Assembly: GCA_963726785.1 (NCBI GenBank) | Contig: CAVSDJ010000008.1 | Span: forward strand, 496,001-560,000 | Length of the DNA: 64,000 nucleotides | Direction: 5' to 3' | DNA from: DATEKX01 sp963726785 | GTDB taxonomy: Bacteria; Acidobacteriota; Blastocatellia; UBA7656 | Shown: positions 9,581 to 21,167 of the stretch, piece by piece | Layout of the letters: the number at the start of each line of letters is the position of its first letter | Position numbering within the stretch: position 1 is the stretch's first letter | The notes under the pieces: generated by a model | Told to the model about the DNA's origin: nothing | Databases searched by the model: none | The model's input: only the letters and a program-made list of their open reading frames with translations | Program-made: the position numbers and the translations under genes

Positions 9581-11003
9581 ATGAAACGATTGCTCATCAT
9601 TCTGTTCGTGGCGCTGGTTGCAGTTGCAACGCCGGTAGTGAAAAGAAATGAAGCCGCAGGCGTGACCTTCACCAAAGACGTTGCTCCGATCATCTTCAAC
9701 AAGTGCGCCAACTGTCACCGTTCGGGCGAAGCGGCTCCGATGTCGCTCACTTCTTATGCAGAGGTGCGCCCGTGGAGCAAAGCCATCCGCGAAGAAGTAG
9801 TCCAACGCGCAATGCCGCCGTGGTTTGCCGACCCGCACACTTCGACGCTCAAGTTCGGTAATGACCGGCGGCTGTCCGAGCAAGAAATCAATACCATCGT
9901 CGCATGGGTTGACGCAGGTTCGCCGAAGGGCAATGACAAAGACCTGCCGCCGATGCCGAAATACACTCCGGGCTGGACGTTCGGCGAACCCGATATGATC
10001 GTCGAGATGCCGGTTGATTTTGAAGTTCCTGCCGAAGGCGAATTGCCGATGCAGAACTTTTACGTGCCTGTTCCCTTCACCGAAGAGCGATGGGTCGAAA
10101 AAGTCGAACTGCGTCCCGGCAATTCTGCTGTCGTGCATCACTCGATTGCTAATGTAGTCCGTCTGCCCGAAGGAACAAAGGTTGTGGGCGGCAAAGCCGT
10201 TAAAGACGGCCTAGCGACAACAGGCCAGTCGGCCAGAGAGACAGGCGGATTGAGCGAAGGCGGCGCTCGCGAAGTCGTACTGACTCAGGATTCTTTCACT
10301 CGCGCGGGCGCGTTCAAGCTGGTCGGGCAAGCGCCGGGCAAAGGATTCGAGCGTCATTATCCGGGAACGGCCAAACGCATATTGCCGGGCATGTACTTCC
10401 AATTCAATATGCATTATCAGGTCAGCGGACGCGCCGAGAAAGATCGTTCAGTGCTCGGCCTCTGGTTCGCCAAAAAACCTGTCACATACGAAGTATTAAC
10501 CAAAGGCGTGAGTGATACGATTTTCATTGGTGGAAAAGAACTGAGCGAAACTCGCATGGTCAACGGCAAAGAAGTCAAAGTGCGCGGTAAGATTCCTAAC
10601 ATTCCTCCCAATGTGGACAACTGGGAGATCGCGGGCGAAATGACGATTAAAGAACCCATCACGCTTTACGCATTCGCGCCGCACATGCACCTGCGTGGCA
10701 AAGACATCAGGTACACGTTCATCTGGCCTGATGGGCGACGGGCAGGTTTTGCTCGATGTGCCAAAGTTCGACTTCAACTGGCAGCTTCATTACGAACTGG
10801 CTGAACCGATGAAGATTCCGGCGGGCAGCAAGATGGTAGCCGTTGCTCACTACGACAACTCGGTCAAGAATCGCTACAACCCCGCGCCTCAGAAAGAGGT
10901 GTTCTGGAGCGAGCAAAGCTGGGACGAGATGTTCATTCCATGGTTCGAGTACACAGTAGACAGCAAAGACCTGACCAAGATGACTGCTGCGCAAAACAAG
11001 TAG
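9581..11003 (+). CDS. Heme c / type II copper monooxygenase fusion (PHM-like), copy 2, one frameshift
   Basis: ATG 9581 follows a strong GGAGGAG. Signal peptide, CANCH heme motif, then the PHM-type copper ligands: VVHHSI, NMHYQVSG, APHMHLRGKD and SWDEMFI. It carries an insertion relative to the other copies between the VHH and MHY motifs (about residues 190-270). Another extra segment comes before APHMH, with a GGKELSETRMVNGKEVKVRG-like stretch. The frame breaks at about 10735, at the WPDG / GDGQVLLDVPK junction, by one base; the end is 11003. Paralogue of the preceding gene. Confidence 0.85.
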
Positions 11004-11007
11004 GCTG

Positions 11008-11039
11008 TTTGGAGTGCCGCATGAAGGCGGTACTCCAAA
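11008..11039. repeat. Hairpin repeat, possible terminator
   Basis: TTTGGAGTGCCGC (11008-11020) and GCGGTACTCCAAA (11027-11039) form an inverted repeat with one mismatch and a 6-base loop, directly after the monooxygenase stop. The right side is followed by a pyrimidine-rich stretch, so it may end transcription. Confidence 0.6.
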
Positions 11040-11056
11040 CTTATTTCTTTACTACT

Positions 11057-11648
11057 ATGATACGCATCTGATTATCGCTCTACTATTTTCTCAGCCGATG
11101 TTTCAACAACCGGCTCAACAGTCTTCGCAACAACCTTCACGGCCTACCGATCCGACTGATCCGATGCCGCCGCCTGACATGGATTACTTTATCGGCACGT
11201 GGTCATTCGAGTGGAATGTGCCTGAATCGCCGCTCGGCCCAGCCGGGAAGATCAAGGGAACAGAAACATACAAGAAGAGTTCCAACGGCGCGACTTACGA
11301 AAGCGTGATCGAAGGCGAAGGGCCGCAAGGCGCGTTCAAAGGAAGTGCCACAACCACATATAACGAAAAAGAAAAGGTGGTCACTCGTTCCGAGACGGGA
11401 TTGTTCGGAGTCCGACTGTAAAAACAGGGCCGATTGGCGGCGACCTCGGCGGTTATTACACAATCTTTTGGGAAACGGCGCCGATCAAAAAGGACGGTGA
11501 AACGGTCAAGCTGAAAGGCAAGACGCTTATGCTGTCGCCGGCCAATTACCGCTTGCAAGTGCAGATTTCGGTTGACGGCGGCCCCTATACCAATTTCGGG
11601 AATCCCTGGTTCCGAAACCAATGCCCAAGCCTTCTTCATAAATCCTAA
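11057..11648 (+). CDS. Small secreted DUF1579-like protein, frameshifted
   Basis: About 190 residues with a hydrophobic start, a Gln/Pro-rich linker (QQPAQQSSQQPSRP) and a lipocalin-like domain beginning DMDYFIGTWSFEWN. It is similar to the second half of the protein at 41938-42876: the same YF-IG-W/S start, an SALGP-like loop, and the end GGPYTNFGNPW against GGPFIRLGNAV. Frame changes occur near 11068 and near 11415. The in-frame GTG at 11014 lies within the hairpin repeat and is probably not the start. Function unknown; the neighbouring position next to copper monooxygenases is repeated elsewhere in this window. Confidence 0.6.
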
Positions 11649-11663
11649 AAAGGACTGCTCGAT

Positions 11664-12987
11664 TTGAAAGACTCATACTCTCGGCAGCGTATCGATTCGA
11701 CGTGTAGCGATTGCCAGTTTCGTCGGCACAACCATCGAGTGGTACGACTTCTTCCTCTATGAAACGGCTAGCGCATTGGTCTTCAACCGTATCTTCTTTC
11801 CGAACTATGATCCGATGATGGGAACGCTTGCAGCGTTTGGACATTCGCCGTCGGATTTGCAGCCAGCCCAATCGGAGGAATAGTCTGCGGCCACTACGGC
11901 GACCACATAGGGCGAGATCCATGGGCGATACTTACGCTGCTCGTCATGGGCATAGCAACATCTTTGATAGGATTGCTCCCTACTTACAATCAGATCGGCG
12001 TCTGGGCACCAATACTGTTGATCGTGCTGCGGCTCGCACAGGGGTTTGCGGATGGCGGAGAATGGGGCGGGGCTGTGTTGATGGCGGTCGAGCACGCTCC
12101 CAAAGGCAAGCGCGGCTTTTCTGGAAGCTCGCTCAGATTGGGGTTCGGCAGGTCTTCTGCTTTCAACTGTAATCTTCGGACGAATTTCCAAACTACCGGA
12201 AGAAGCGTTGCTTAGTTGGGGCTGGCGCGTAGCGTTTCTCCTGAGCATTTTGCTTGTCGGCGTAGGATTGTTCATCAGGCTCACGGTAGTCGAGCCGCCC
12301 GCCTTTACCGAAATCAGAGACACGCACCGAAGCGCGTGTGCCGTTGTTTGATACCATCGACATCGTCCCAATGAATTTAATTCTGGCGATGGGAACGTGG
12401 ATAGTTCATAACGGAACGTTTTATCTTTACACCGTATTCATCCTCGCATACGGAGTGTTACCGCAAATCGGGTTTTCCAAAATCTCTTTGTTGAACGCTA
12501 TCTCGATTGCAGCGATCTCGGATATGTTTTCCATCCCCGCTTATGGCTGGCTGTCGGACAAACTGGGGCGAAGACCGGTTTATATGTTCGGAGCAATTTT
12601 CACCGGGCTGTTTGCCTTCCCTTTATTCTGGATGATCGAAACATCGAGCACTGTATTGATGGTGCTGGCGATAGTGATTGCGCTGGCGTTGGGGCACGCG
12701 GCGATGTATGGGCCGCAGGCGAGATCATCTTGAGCTTTCGGCACACGGGTTCGCTACACAGGCGCTTCGATTGGCTATCAGATGGCATCGGTCATCGCAG
12801 GCGGGCTTTCGCCTCTAATTCCGGCTGAGCTTTTAAGGCGAACGGGCGGTCCCACTGCCATCGCGCTCTACATCATCGGAGTATCGGTTATTATGCGTTA
12901 TCTGTTTACCTGGCATCGGAAACAGCTCACGAAGACATTCACGCCGGAGCCAGTACGGTTCGCGTCGAAGAGAAACTCAATGGATGA
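11664..12987 (+). CDS. MFS transporter, metabolite:H+ symporter (MHS) type, multiply frameshifted
   Basis: The opening IASFVGTTIEWYDFFLYETA is typical of the MHS family (shikimate, proline/betaine and citrate porters), as are GGEWGGAVLM in the middle and the loop motif DKLGRRPVYM. About 12 membrane segments can be traced through several frames: breaks near 11680, 11840, 11900, 12145, 12330 and 12725. The likely tail HEDIHAGASTVRVEEKLNG ends at 12987. The start is uncertain; TTG 11664 has AAGGA about 9 bases upstream. It could import a carboxylated product of the neighbouring oxidases, but the substrate cannot be told. Confidence 0.72.
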
Positions 12988-13013
12988 GTATGGCATCGGA
13001 TTGCATGCGATGA

Positions 13014-15379
13014 CTACTTTGTTTGGTCGCAACAATCCGAAGGCAAAGGCTCGACTGTTCCCTTAGCAGTTCGATGGTTGTTATGATAAAAACTCTGCGC
13101 TGCATTTGAAACGGGCAGCACGCTATCATTAACAAACAGGGATGGCTCGCGCTATGATGCGCTGTAATCTCAGAAACAAGTATATTGTCAGTTGCGTTGT
13201 TTGCATCCACGGGATTGAGAGAATCGTCATGGGTGCCATGTTCCCCTATTCTGGCAATAGGCTTAAACCAATTTCCATAATCCGTGACGGCGGAACAGAA
13301 AACCAACGTACATGGGCGGTGACATTTTCTGTCGTCCGAATCCCGCAAGTCGCAATTGATCAATTGTGTTATCCTTCCAGGGATCCTGCCCCTCGCCATT
13401 AATTGTTAACGTGATCCTATACCGTTTGCCTTTATCGATCTGGACGCCGCTGGCCGGACAGATGCTCTGCTCGGGAATTCCTTGCCCTCGATTCGTCTCA
13501 CAAGCTGTTCAGCGGGTGTAGGTGTAGAGGTGAACCCGGCTGTATCTATTACTTTGAAGATGCCCCGGATAATGAACAACACAGCGATTATCAAAACAAT
13601 AAATGGTGCCACGTTCTCTCTCCAAAGTCTGAAGGCTTCCTTAACCTTTGAATTCGTGCGTAACCAATGGACGAAATCTTTTGGTTCGGGTGCCGGGGTT
13701 TTTCCTTTTAGCGGGTTATCGAATATGGAGCGCATACTACCCAAATATTTGCTCTCTGCGATCGGGTGCCCACCAACAAGATCACAACAAATACAGCAAT
13801 CGTTAGGATGAAGAAGCCAGGATGGCTCTGATAAGACCTCAACCATTTGCCGAGAAAGTTCGGCAAATTTCGCCGAGTCTGCCAAGGCCCGCCGATAAAG
13901 GATACAACCAACGTGTACCCGTATAAGGCAGCCTGTCATAAAATCTGGGAAAGAAGGGAATGTCACTAGCCCCAAAAATACGATTATAGACATGAAATAG
14001 ACAATGCGTTTCCACCAGACCAGATTCCATAATTTTTCCTGACGATTTTTCCTGTCTTCAACTTGATTCGCATTACCTATCAGGCCATTGGGAATTTCAG
14101 ATAGTTCCGGTACTTTGCCCGGTTCCAGTACTTCGTCATCTGATCCAACAATCTGAAAATCGGCAGGCAGTCCTATAGGCGCGTATCCGTCAACGTGTCC
14201 ATTAATTCGTTGAAGCACACTCACATGGATTTTCGGCTTATCAATTCAATCAGTTTTCTCTTAGGCTTTTTAATTCCCTTCTTTTCTTCTTATCATTCTT
14301 ACCGTCATTGTAGTGTGTCAAATCGTAGATATTCCTTGGCGCGTAACGATAGGCACCGCCAAGTCCTCGACGTGAATCGTATATTCTCCCGTTAATGCAA
14401 GATGCTTCTCTGAGCCTGGTGCCCTCATTCGGCAACAATCTCGAGCCTTCATCTACCGCTTTGTTCGATGTCCAATTGAGCGGAACGCTGGACATTCCGT
14501 CATCTGGATAGCCGCCGCCAAGATCCAATACATTCCAGAAAACCAGACTTGTCTTAGCCGGTCTTTTAATGGTTTCGGATCATTCTTATCCTTATCCTCT
14601 TCATAATCCTTTTCTTCTTCATTCCATAACTCGGGATGAAATGTGAGCCGCTCGTCATCAATTGCCAAGTCGTGGTAGGCGCAATCAACTATGGGGCTCA
14701 AGTTGTCGTAGGGAAGAAGCAGCGGAAAGATCGAATCGTATGCGCAGGTGGCTTCGTCAACCGGCAGGCCATATGCCGCTACGGTATTCCAAAGCCCGAG
14801 GAACTTGATGCGCGGAATTTCCCGTTTAGCTATTTTCTCGTCCTTGGAGAACAATTTGCGTATGGCGCGGAATGGTGTGAGCAAGGATCTGGGTAATTAT
14901 CTCGCCGAAAATTATGGAATGCCTTTGCCGCCAATTTCTTTAGTTCGCTTTCAGTGTTGGCTTTCACCAATCCCTGATCCGCAATCAACCCGACAAGCAT
15001 ACGAATCGCGGAAGACGCCCCTGCTAAAGCCGAAAGCATAAATATTGTCGTCATCCTCGTAGTGTCGGCAGAGAAATGTATAAAGCTCAACAACAATGCG
15101 CTTTGTTCCATAGCCGAAGGCTCCTCCAATAATTGCCATAGGCTTGAAAGATGAAGTCCCTACGCCGTCATTGTAATGTGCTATTTGCTTCCGCTCGCCC
15201 ATATTGTCTGATTCTCACTGCGAGAGATCAAGCGCCTGATAAAGTCGCCAGACGTTCGTTTTGAAAAGCTTGCGGGCGCTATTGCCCGTACCATCTGAAA
15301 GAAGAATTATGTTTTTCGGTCTTTTCTTTACATTGTTTGTAATCACTTGTTCGCTGCTTGCAGGCACTGATCTTTTCAT
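13014..15379 (-). CDS. DUF2235 (Tle1-like) hydrolase with transmembrane and lectin-like C-terminal parts, interrupted
   Basis: The minus-strand start at 15379 gives MKRSVPASS, then the DUF2235 opening NIILLSDGTGNSARKLFKTN. Next come DDGVGT-like (NDGVGTSSFKP), the nucleophile elbow GFSRG, GLWNTVAAYG, FHPELWNE and VDGYAPIGLP, all in family order. The usual Asp of the W-D-T-V motif is Asn here. Two hydrophobic segments follow (around 13960 and 13590). The tail (CPASGVQIDKGKRYRITL, ELF-LFVNDSVL) resembles a beta-sandwich lectin domain. An in-frame TGA at about 15213 and at least six frame changes (near 15025, 14893, 14535, 14235, 13470, 13275) interrupt it. The gene is visibly more A+T-rich than its neighbours. 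No type VI secretion genes are nearby. Confidence 0.68.
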
Positions 15380-15616
15380 ATCTTTTTGTCCTCACTTTTC
15401 TCGCCAGGAATCCTTGCGTGTAAAATGAAACTGCGCCAACTGACAAAACGACGCGAGACACCTATCGAACGAAGCAAATATTACTAAGCCCCATATTTGG
15501 AGCCGTCGCGGCAATCCCATGTTGTTTATAAGAAAAGCCTCGAAAACATTTCAGCCTGATGAGCAAACAAAGATTAGCGCATTGTTATCAAAGAGGTATT
15601 CGGAGCGCGAGGCCTG

Positions 15617-16509
15617 TCATTTCAATTCAATCAGTTCAATCGCAATCACGTAGGCCCCTCTATCATCGCCGCGCGCGCGTTGCTCTTGCCGAATTTATGC
15701 GGCTCTTCCAGTACTTTAACGCCTGACTTCTTCAACCGATCAAGCGTTGCCGATAGATCCGGGACGCTGAGGGCTATGTGGTCTACGACGTGGCCGCGCG
15801 GGCTGACAAGCGGGCCGGGGCGCTGGCGCGGATAGATAATCAAGCTCACTTCGCCAAAGCGCACGGTCGCGGCAGGCGAACAATCACGCCAGCGGTTCGC
15901 TAGGCGCGGCGAATGGCACTTCGCAGGGAGAAGTGCGAACGACACTAGCGCGGCTGACTGCGCCTGGATTTTCGACATACCAGTCGGCAGCGCACAGTGG
16001 CGCATCGCTGTACAAATGGACGTGAATGAAAGCACGTGTGTTCGATATGTTGATCTCGACCAGCGCGCCATCGGGAGCTTTCATGTAAGCGAATAGCAGA
16101 CCCGAATTAAGCCGTGTTATCGGCGTGTGAAAAATGATGCCGTTGGCTCTGTGCTTTTCGTAATCGGTCTCCATAGCTGTGCTGCCCCAGCCGAAATGCC
16201 AGATGGCGCTGTCAGGCGCAGTCAAGGGAGGCTTGTTCACTTTGTTAAAGAGAAGATACATTTTCTCGCTCTGCACTCCGTCCATTCCTGCAAGCGCGGC
16301 TTTCTTCGTAACATCCAAAGTCCTTGTGTAAAAATTGATGACTGCCGACGGGTCTATCGAATTCAGATGAACGTGATGAAAGCTGACCGGCGCAGGCCTT
16401 TCTTGCGGCTCGTATGCCGAGGTCGGCAAGACGAGAAACAAAAACAGAATGCGAGAAGCGGAAAAATATAAACGGCGTAAGATTTATCACTGACTCGATT
16501 CTCTTTCAT
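15617..16509 (-). CDS. Secreted VOC (glyoxalase-fold) protein, frameshifted
   Basis: Starts at ATG 16509, overlapping the stop of the upstream hydrolase (ATGA). A signal-like hydrophobic stretch (YIFPLLAFCFCF) leads to two vicinal-oxygen-chelate halves with metal-ligand-type motifs FHHVHLN, IHVHLY, GHVVDHIAL and a final IELIELK. Frame changes occur near 16438, 15897 and 15650, the last in a G/C run. It is a paralogue of the intact protein at 40881-41861, which helps define the correct reading. Possible roles are dioxygenase, isomerase or lyase; none can be chosen. Confidence 0.72.
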
Positions 16510-18172
16510 TTTTCGCCTCTTGCTATTACCGGCAAGATGATCGCCGTAGGACGGGATTTATCGTGAAAGATGCGATTCGTGCAATTCTAGGCGTGAGGCT
16601 CGATTTGCCAGGCGCTTCGCCGTATTGGGGTTGACTTCAAATCGCGGATAATTGCTCGAACTGATGTGAATCGCGATTCGATGCCCCCTTTCAAACGTAA
16701 GCGAGGTGCTCCATAAATCTATCGTCATAAGCTCAGGCCGACCGGGCTTCATCATTTCGACTTCGTTCGCTATGCGGCCTTTGCGATAACGCGCGCGAAG
16801 CGCCGAATCAAGTATGATCGCTTCGTAACCATCGGGATAAACGTCTACGAGTTTGATCATGAAATCCGTATCGGGCGCATCGGTCGCGGCCCAGAGTTTG
16901 AACAACACCTGACCTTCGATGGTGACGTCTTTTCGAGAGGCGCGGTCTGAAATCGCAAGTAATCAGACCTGCCTTTGAGCGGACGTTGATCTACAGGGCC
17001 AACCGTGATCGGGTATTGACGATTGTTGTTGTAGTTCGCTCCGCCAAGCGTCGGAACAGGATTTGCCGGGTCGTGTTTGTAAGCAGTAGCGGTTTCTTTT
17101 AGCCGAAGGCAGCCGCAGGCTCGAAGCCGTCATCGCCCGTCAAATAGTAATTAGTGGCGCGGCTCGCGGGCGGCCAGTTAGCCGCTCGGCGCAATTCATT
17201 CTTAGGCGACAACGCTCCTTTGCGAGCCGCTGCCATGTGATAGTAAGTCACCGCCGGTTCTTCCCTGATTCCGTTCTTTGCGCCCTTGAGCCACGCATCG
17301 AACCACCTGATCTCATCTTCAAAAGCGCCGTTCAATCCTCGCTCTCCGGGAAAGGCCAGGTCGCCATCCATCTCCGAATGACCCCATGGCCCCATCCAGA
17401 GTTTTTGATTGCCGCGCGCGCCTTCGCGTCCGTGATTTTGCAAGTAGTCGAAAGTGCCGATGGTTCCTTTGGCAAACATATCGAACCACCCGCCTATTTG
17501 ATACATTGGGATTCTGACTTTCCGGCGATTGTTGATGAAGTCGGTTCGCTTCCATTGTTCGTCCATCAGCACGCGCGCCTTCATCGCAGGGATTTGAGCT
17601 TCGACTCCCTGAAGCCGCATGAAGTTGCCGCGAAAATGTTCCCGAAACACTCCGCCGATAAAGTAAGACTCATCGAACAGGCTTTCAGATGCCGTGACGA
17701 CATAAGCGCAAACCAGATGCGGAGGGTCAGCCGCGGCTGCAAGGTTCGCAGCGATGCCCATCGCTGAGCGTCCCGAAATTCCGACCTTGCCATTCGACCA
17801 CGACTGCGCCGCAGCCCATTCAATCGTGTCATAGCCATCTTCCATATCTGTTTGATATGGGTCGTACACGCCTTCGGATTTGAATCGCCCACGGCAATCC
17901 TGCGCGACGAAAACATACCCAGCGATAGTGTAGCGGCTGGCGCGTTGCGCGTAACCGGCTTTGCTGTAGGGCGTGCGTGTGACGATGACCGGCCACGGGC
18001 CTTCGCCTTCCGGCAGATAAACGCTCGTTGCCAGTTTCACCCCATCGCGCATTGCCAGCATCACGTCAGTAGACTTGATCGCGCGGCGCGCATCCTGACC
18101 GTTGAGCATACCTGCATTTGAAAGCAGAGCTATTGAGATGGCGATCAAAGCAACGGTGATGAGCTTCGTCAT
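16506..18172 (-). CDS. CocE/NonD-family hydrolase (X-Pro dipeptidyl-peptidase-like), frameshifted
   Basis: Secreted alpha/beta hydrolase with a signal peptide (about residues 1-25). It has the CocE-type order: MRDGVKLATSVYLP, DCRGRFKSEG, a nucleophile region GISGRSAMG, and the C-terminal jelly-roll part FERGHRIAIHISSSNYPRF. The frame changes at about 17098 and 16935, both at AAAA runs, and again near 16535, after which HDKSRPTAIILPVI leads to the stop at 16506. It shares an ATGA overlap with the VOC gene, so the two form an operon. Likely an esterase or acylase on an exported substrate; specificity unknown. Confidence 0.8.
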
Positions 18173-18192
18173 AATCTTTCATGACAGAACCG

Positions 18193-18276
18193 TTCACCGC
18201 AGAGGACGCAGAGGGGGCGCAGAGTAATAATAAAACCTCTGCGTAATCTCTGTGTTCTCTGCGCCTCTGCGGTGAA
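18193..18276. repeat. TTCACCGCAGAG inverted repeat (copy 1)
   Basis: Arms TTCACCGCAGAGGACGCAGA and its near complement ending CTCTGCGGTGAA enclose an AT-rich centre. Located between the CocE gene and the end of the molybdenum hydroxylase gene. Same family as repeats at 26072, 42887 and 54813, related to 21168. Confidence 0.85.
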
Positions 18277-18297
18277 TTGGTTTTATATTCAGTGCCT

Positions 18298-20582
18298 TTA
18301 ACCGCGCCGTATCGAACCGTTATTAGGCGCTGGGCGCTCAACTGGTCCAGCAAGCTTGTGTTTGCGGATTGGCAGTTCGCGAATGCGCTTGCCCGTTGCG
18401 GCAAAAATCGCGTTGCAGATCGCAGGCGGAATCGGCGGCACTCCCGGCTCGCCCACGCCGGCTGGCGGCGCTTCGCTCGGCACGATATGAACATTCGTCA
18501 CGAGCGGCGCTTCATTCATTCGAGCCACTAGATAATCGTGGAAGTTGGATTGTTGAATCTCGCCTTTGGCCGCCGTGATCTCGCCCATCATCGCGATGCC
18601 TGTGCCGAAAACGGCTGCGCCCTCAAACTGAGCTTTCACGCGATCAGGATTGATCACTCGCCCGGCATCAACGACGACATCAACGCGCGGAATCCGAATC
18701 TTTCCGGCGCTATCTACTTCGACTTCGACGACCGTAGCCACATAAGACAGGAAGCTGTAATGCGCGGCGATTCCCAAGCGCACGCCCTTTGGTCGGTTTT
18801 TTATTCGCCCAGCCCGAACGCTCCGCCGCCAGTTCGATCACGCGGCGCAGTCGTCCGGTCTCAAGCGGATATTTTTCTGCCAGTCGCCCGCGCCCGCCCA
18901 GATCAATCTTTCGCGGCTGACCTATACAATCAAGCAGGTACTCGACCGAATCGCGATTTGCCATATGAGCCAGTTCATCTACGAACGAATGAACCGCGAA
19001 GGCATGTTGAATATTGGCTACCGAACGCATCCAGCCGAGTCGGACGTGATGCTGTGCGGGGCCGTTTTCAGCTCGATGATTCGGGATGTCAAACGGCACA
19101 TTAGTCCATCCCATTCCCAGTTCACCGCCGCTTGCGGAAGTCGTCGCGGGATTGAACGTCGTCATCATTGACGGAAACGCGCATCGTTGCAGCCACGCCG
19201 TCGGGCGACCTTTGTCATCCAAAGCCGCTTTCATGTAGAGGGCGGAAACCGTGTGATAATAATCGAAGCGGATGTCATCTTCGCGCGTCCAGGTTACTTT
19301 GACCGGCTTGCCCACGGCTTTCGACAGCAATGCGGCTTCGGCTACATAATCCGGCTTCGACTTGCGCCCGAATCCTCCGCCCAGCAGCGTGACGTGGCAT
19401 TCGACATTCTTCTTATCAATGCCGAGCGCAGCCGCAACCGTGTCTTGAACAGCCTGCGGGTTCTGAGTGGCGGCATAGATCACGGCCTTGCCGTCTTTGA
19501 ATTCAACGACTGCCGCAGGCGGTTCCATCGGCGCGTGAGATTGATGCGGCACATAGTATTCGGCTTCGTGCGTTTTGCCGCCCTTCGCAAACTCTGCATC
19601 AACATCGCCAATGTTGCGCACAACCTTTTGCGGTTTGCGAACGGTTTCCATCAACTGCTGTTTGTACGAAGCCGAGTCATAGCTTGCGTGCTCGCTCGAT
19701 TCCCATTCGATTTTCAGTTTCTCGCGGCCCTGCATCGCCGACCATGTGTTATTGGCGATCACGGCCACGCCGCCCAGCGCTTTGAATCCATGCGGCGGCT
19801 TTGCGGCTTCGATCACTACGGTCTGCTGCACGCCCGGAACCTTGCGCGTTTCCGCGTCATCGAAACTCTTCACCTTGCCGCCGAGCACAGGCGACCGCTC
19901 GATTGAAGCGTAGACCATACCCGGCATCTGCGCGTCAATGCCGAATATTCCCTTCCCTGAGCATAAATCCGCGAGGTCAACTATCGGCACGTCTTTGCCG
20001 ACGTAGCGATACTCTGCCGGAGATTTGTACTTGATCTCTTCCTGCTTGGGCTTCGACAGCTTTGCCGCAAGCGGGGCCAGTTCGCCGTAGCCAAGTTTGC
20101 GCCCGCTCTTCGCGTGTACGACCTGATGATTCTGCGCTTTGCATTCCGTGACGGGCACGCCCCATTTATCCGCTGCCGCTATTTCCAACATTATGCGGGC
20201 CGTCGCGCCTGCTTCGCGCATTGCGTCATAGAAATCTCTGATCGAACAAGAGCCATCGGTGTTCTGCGAACCATATTTCACATCGCCTATCGCCTGCTGT
20301 ATTTTCACGCGCTTCCAATCGGCGTCCAGTTCTTCAGCCGCGACCGTCAGGAAGAACAGAGCGAATGCCTGTTCCCATCTCTGAACGATGCGCGACTATT
20401 ATCACAGTGCCATCGGTTTCGATTCCCAGATAAACGCTCGGATGCCACGCGGCGTTGTCTACGTCAACAATGGTTTGGCCCATCGCTTCGATCGGCAACA
20501 CTCGCGCGGCCAGAACAATGGCTCCGGCTGAAAATATACCGCCCAAAAAGGCGCGACGACTGACTACTTCAATTCGATTCAT
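18298..20582 (-). CDS. Molybdopterin-binding subunit of aldehyde/isoquinoline oxidoreductase (xanthine dehydrogenase family), Tat-exported, frameshifted
   Basis: Starts at ATG 20582 with a Tat signal (VSRRAFLGGIFSAGA), overlapping the stop of the iron-sulfur subunit. It has the large-subunit motifs of the isoquinoline 1-oxidoreductase type: HRSEMGTGI, TLLGGGFGRKSKPDY, and the catalytic Glu loop GVGEPGVPPIPPAICNAI. Joined length is about 760 residues, normal for the family. Frame changes occur near 20335 and near 18790. It would hydroxylate an aldehyde or N-heterocycle with water as oxygen donor, using Mo-cytosine dinucleotide, in the periplasm. The substrate is not known. Confidence 0.87.
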
Positions 20583-21055
20583 TTCTTCACCCCTCCTGCC
20601 TTTTGATTGGACGCTTGTTTGATCGCTTGCCGTATGCGCTGGTAGGTTCCGCACCGACAGATGTTGCCTTTCATCGCCGTGTCAATGTCGTCGTCGGTCG
20701 GTTTAGGTTTCTTCTTGAGTAGCGCAGCCGCTTGCATAATCTGTCCGCTCTGGCAGTAACCGCACTGCGGCACGTTGTTCTGCACCCAGGCTATTTGTAG
20801 CGGGTGGCTCACGTTGGGCGAAAGACCTTCGATGGTGGTGATCTTTTTACCGACCGCGCTCGAAATCGGCGTGACGCACGAACGTATAGCTTCGCCGTTA
20901 AGGTGAACCGTGCAAGCTCCGCACATCGCCATGCCGCAGCCGAATTTCGTGCCGGTAAGCCCCAGCGTGTCGCGCAACACCCAGAGCAGCGGCGTTTCGG
21001 GGCTGACTTCGATGGCCTGTTGTTTCCCGTTTACATTAATTGTGATTGCAGCCAT
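20579..21055 (-). CDS. 2Fe-2S subunit of aldehyde/isoquinoline oxidoreductase
   Basis: A 158-residue small subunit. The N-terminal plant-type ferredoxin cluster has Cys in FGCGMAMCGAC, with the fourth Cys in RSCVTP. The C-terminal helical cluster has CGYCQSGQ and CRCGTY. ATG 21055 is chosen because AAGGAGAATCTT precedes it; an in-frame ATG at 21097 lacks this. It overlaps the large subunit gene by four bases (ATGA). It carries electrons from the Mo site to an acceptor such as a cytochrome. No separate FAD subunit is present, as is usual for this periplasmic type. Confidence 0.93.
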   Translation of the reverse strand: MAAITINVNGKQQAIEVSPETPLLWVLRDTLGLTGTKFGCGMAMCGACTVHLNGEAIRSCVTPISSAVGKKITTIEGLSPNVSHPLQIAWVQNNVPQCGYCQSGQIMQAAALLKKKPKPTDDDIDTAMKGNICRCGTYQRIRQAIKQASNQKAGGVKK

Positions 21056-21167
21056 CAAGATTCTCCTTGGAAATTTCGTTTCGAGACTTTGAATCAAGCT
21101 GATATGAAATCCATCTTAACAGCATCGGCCCATAATTTCCTGGCCGCCCTGTTTTGAGAGACGTTTT

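Noticed and set aside
13142..13402. Short plus-strand open frame of 86 codons with no recognisable motif
   Set aside because: It lies opposite the tail of the DUF2235 gene, which continues here in other minus-strand frames with family-like sequence, so this frame is a shadow.
13014..15379. Type VI secretion effector module
   Set aside because: DUF2235 alone does not show T6SS; no VgrG, Hcp, PAAR, sheath or immunity gene is seen in the window.
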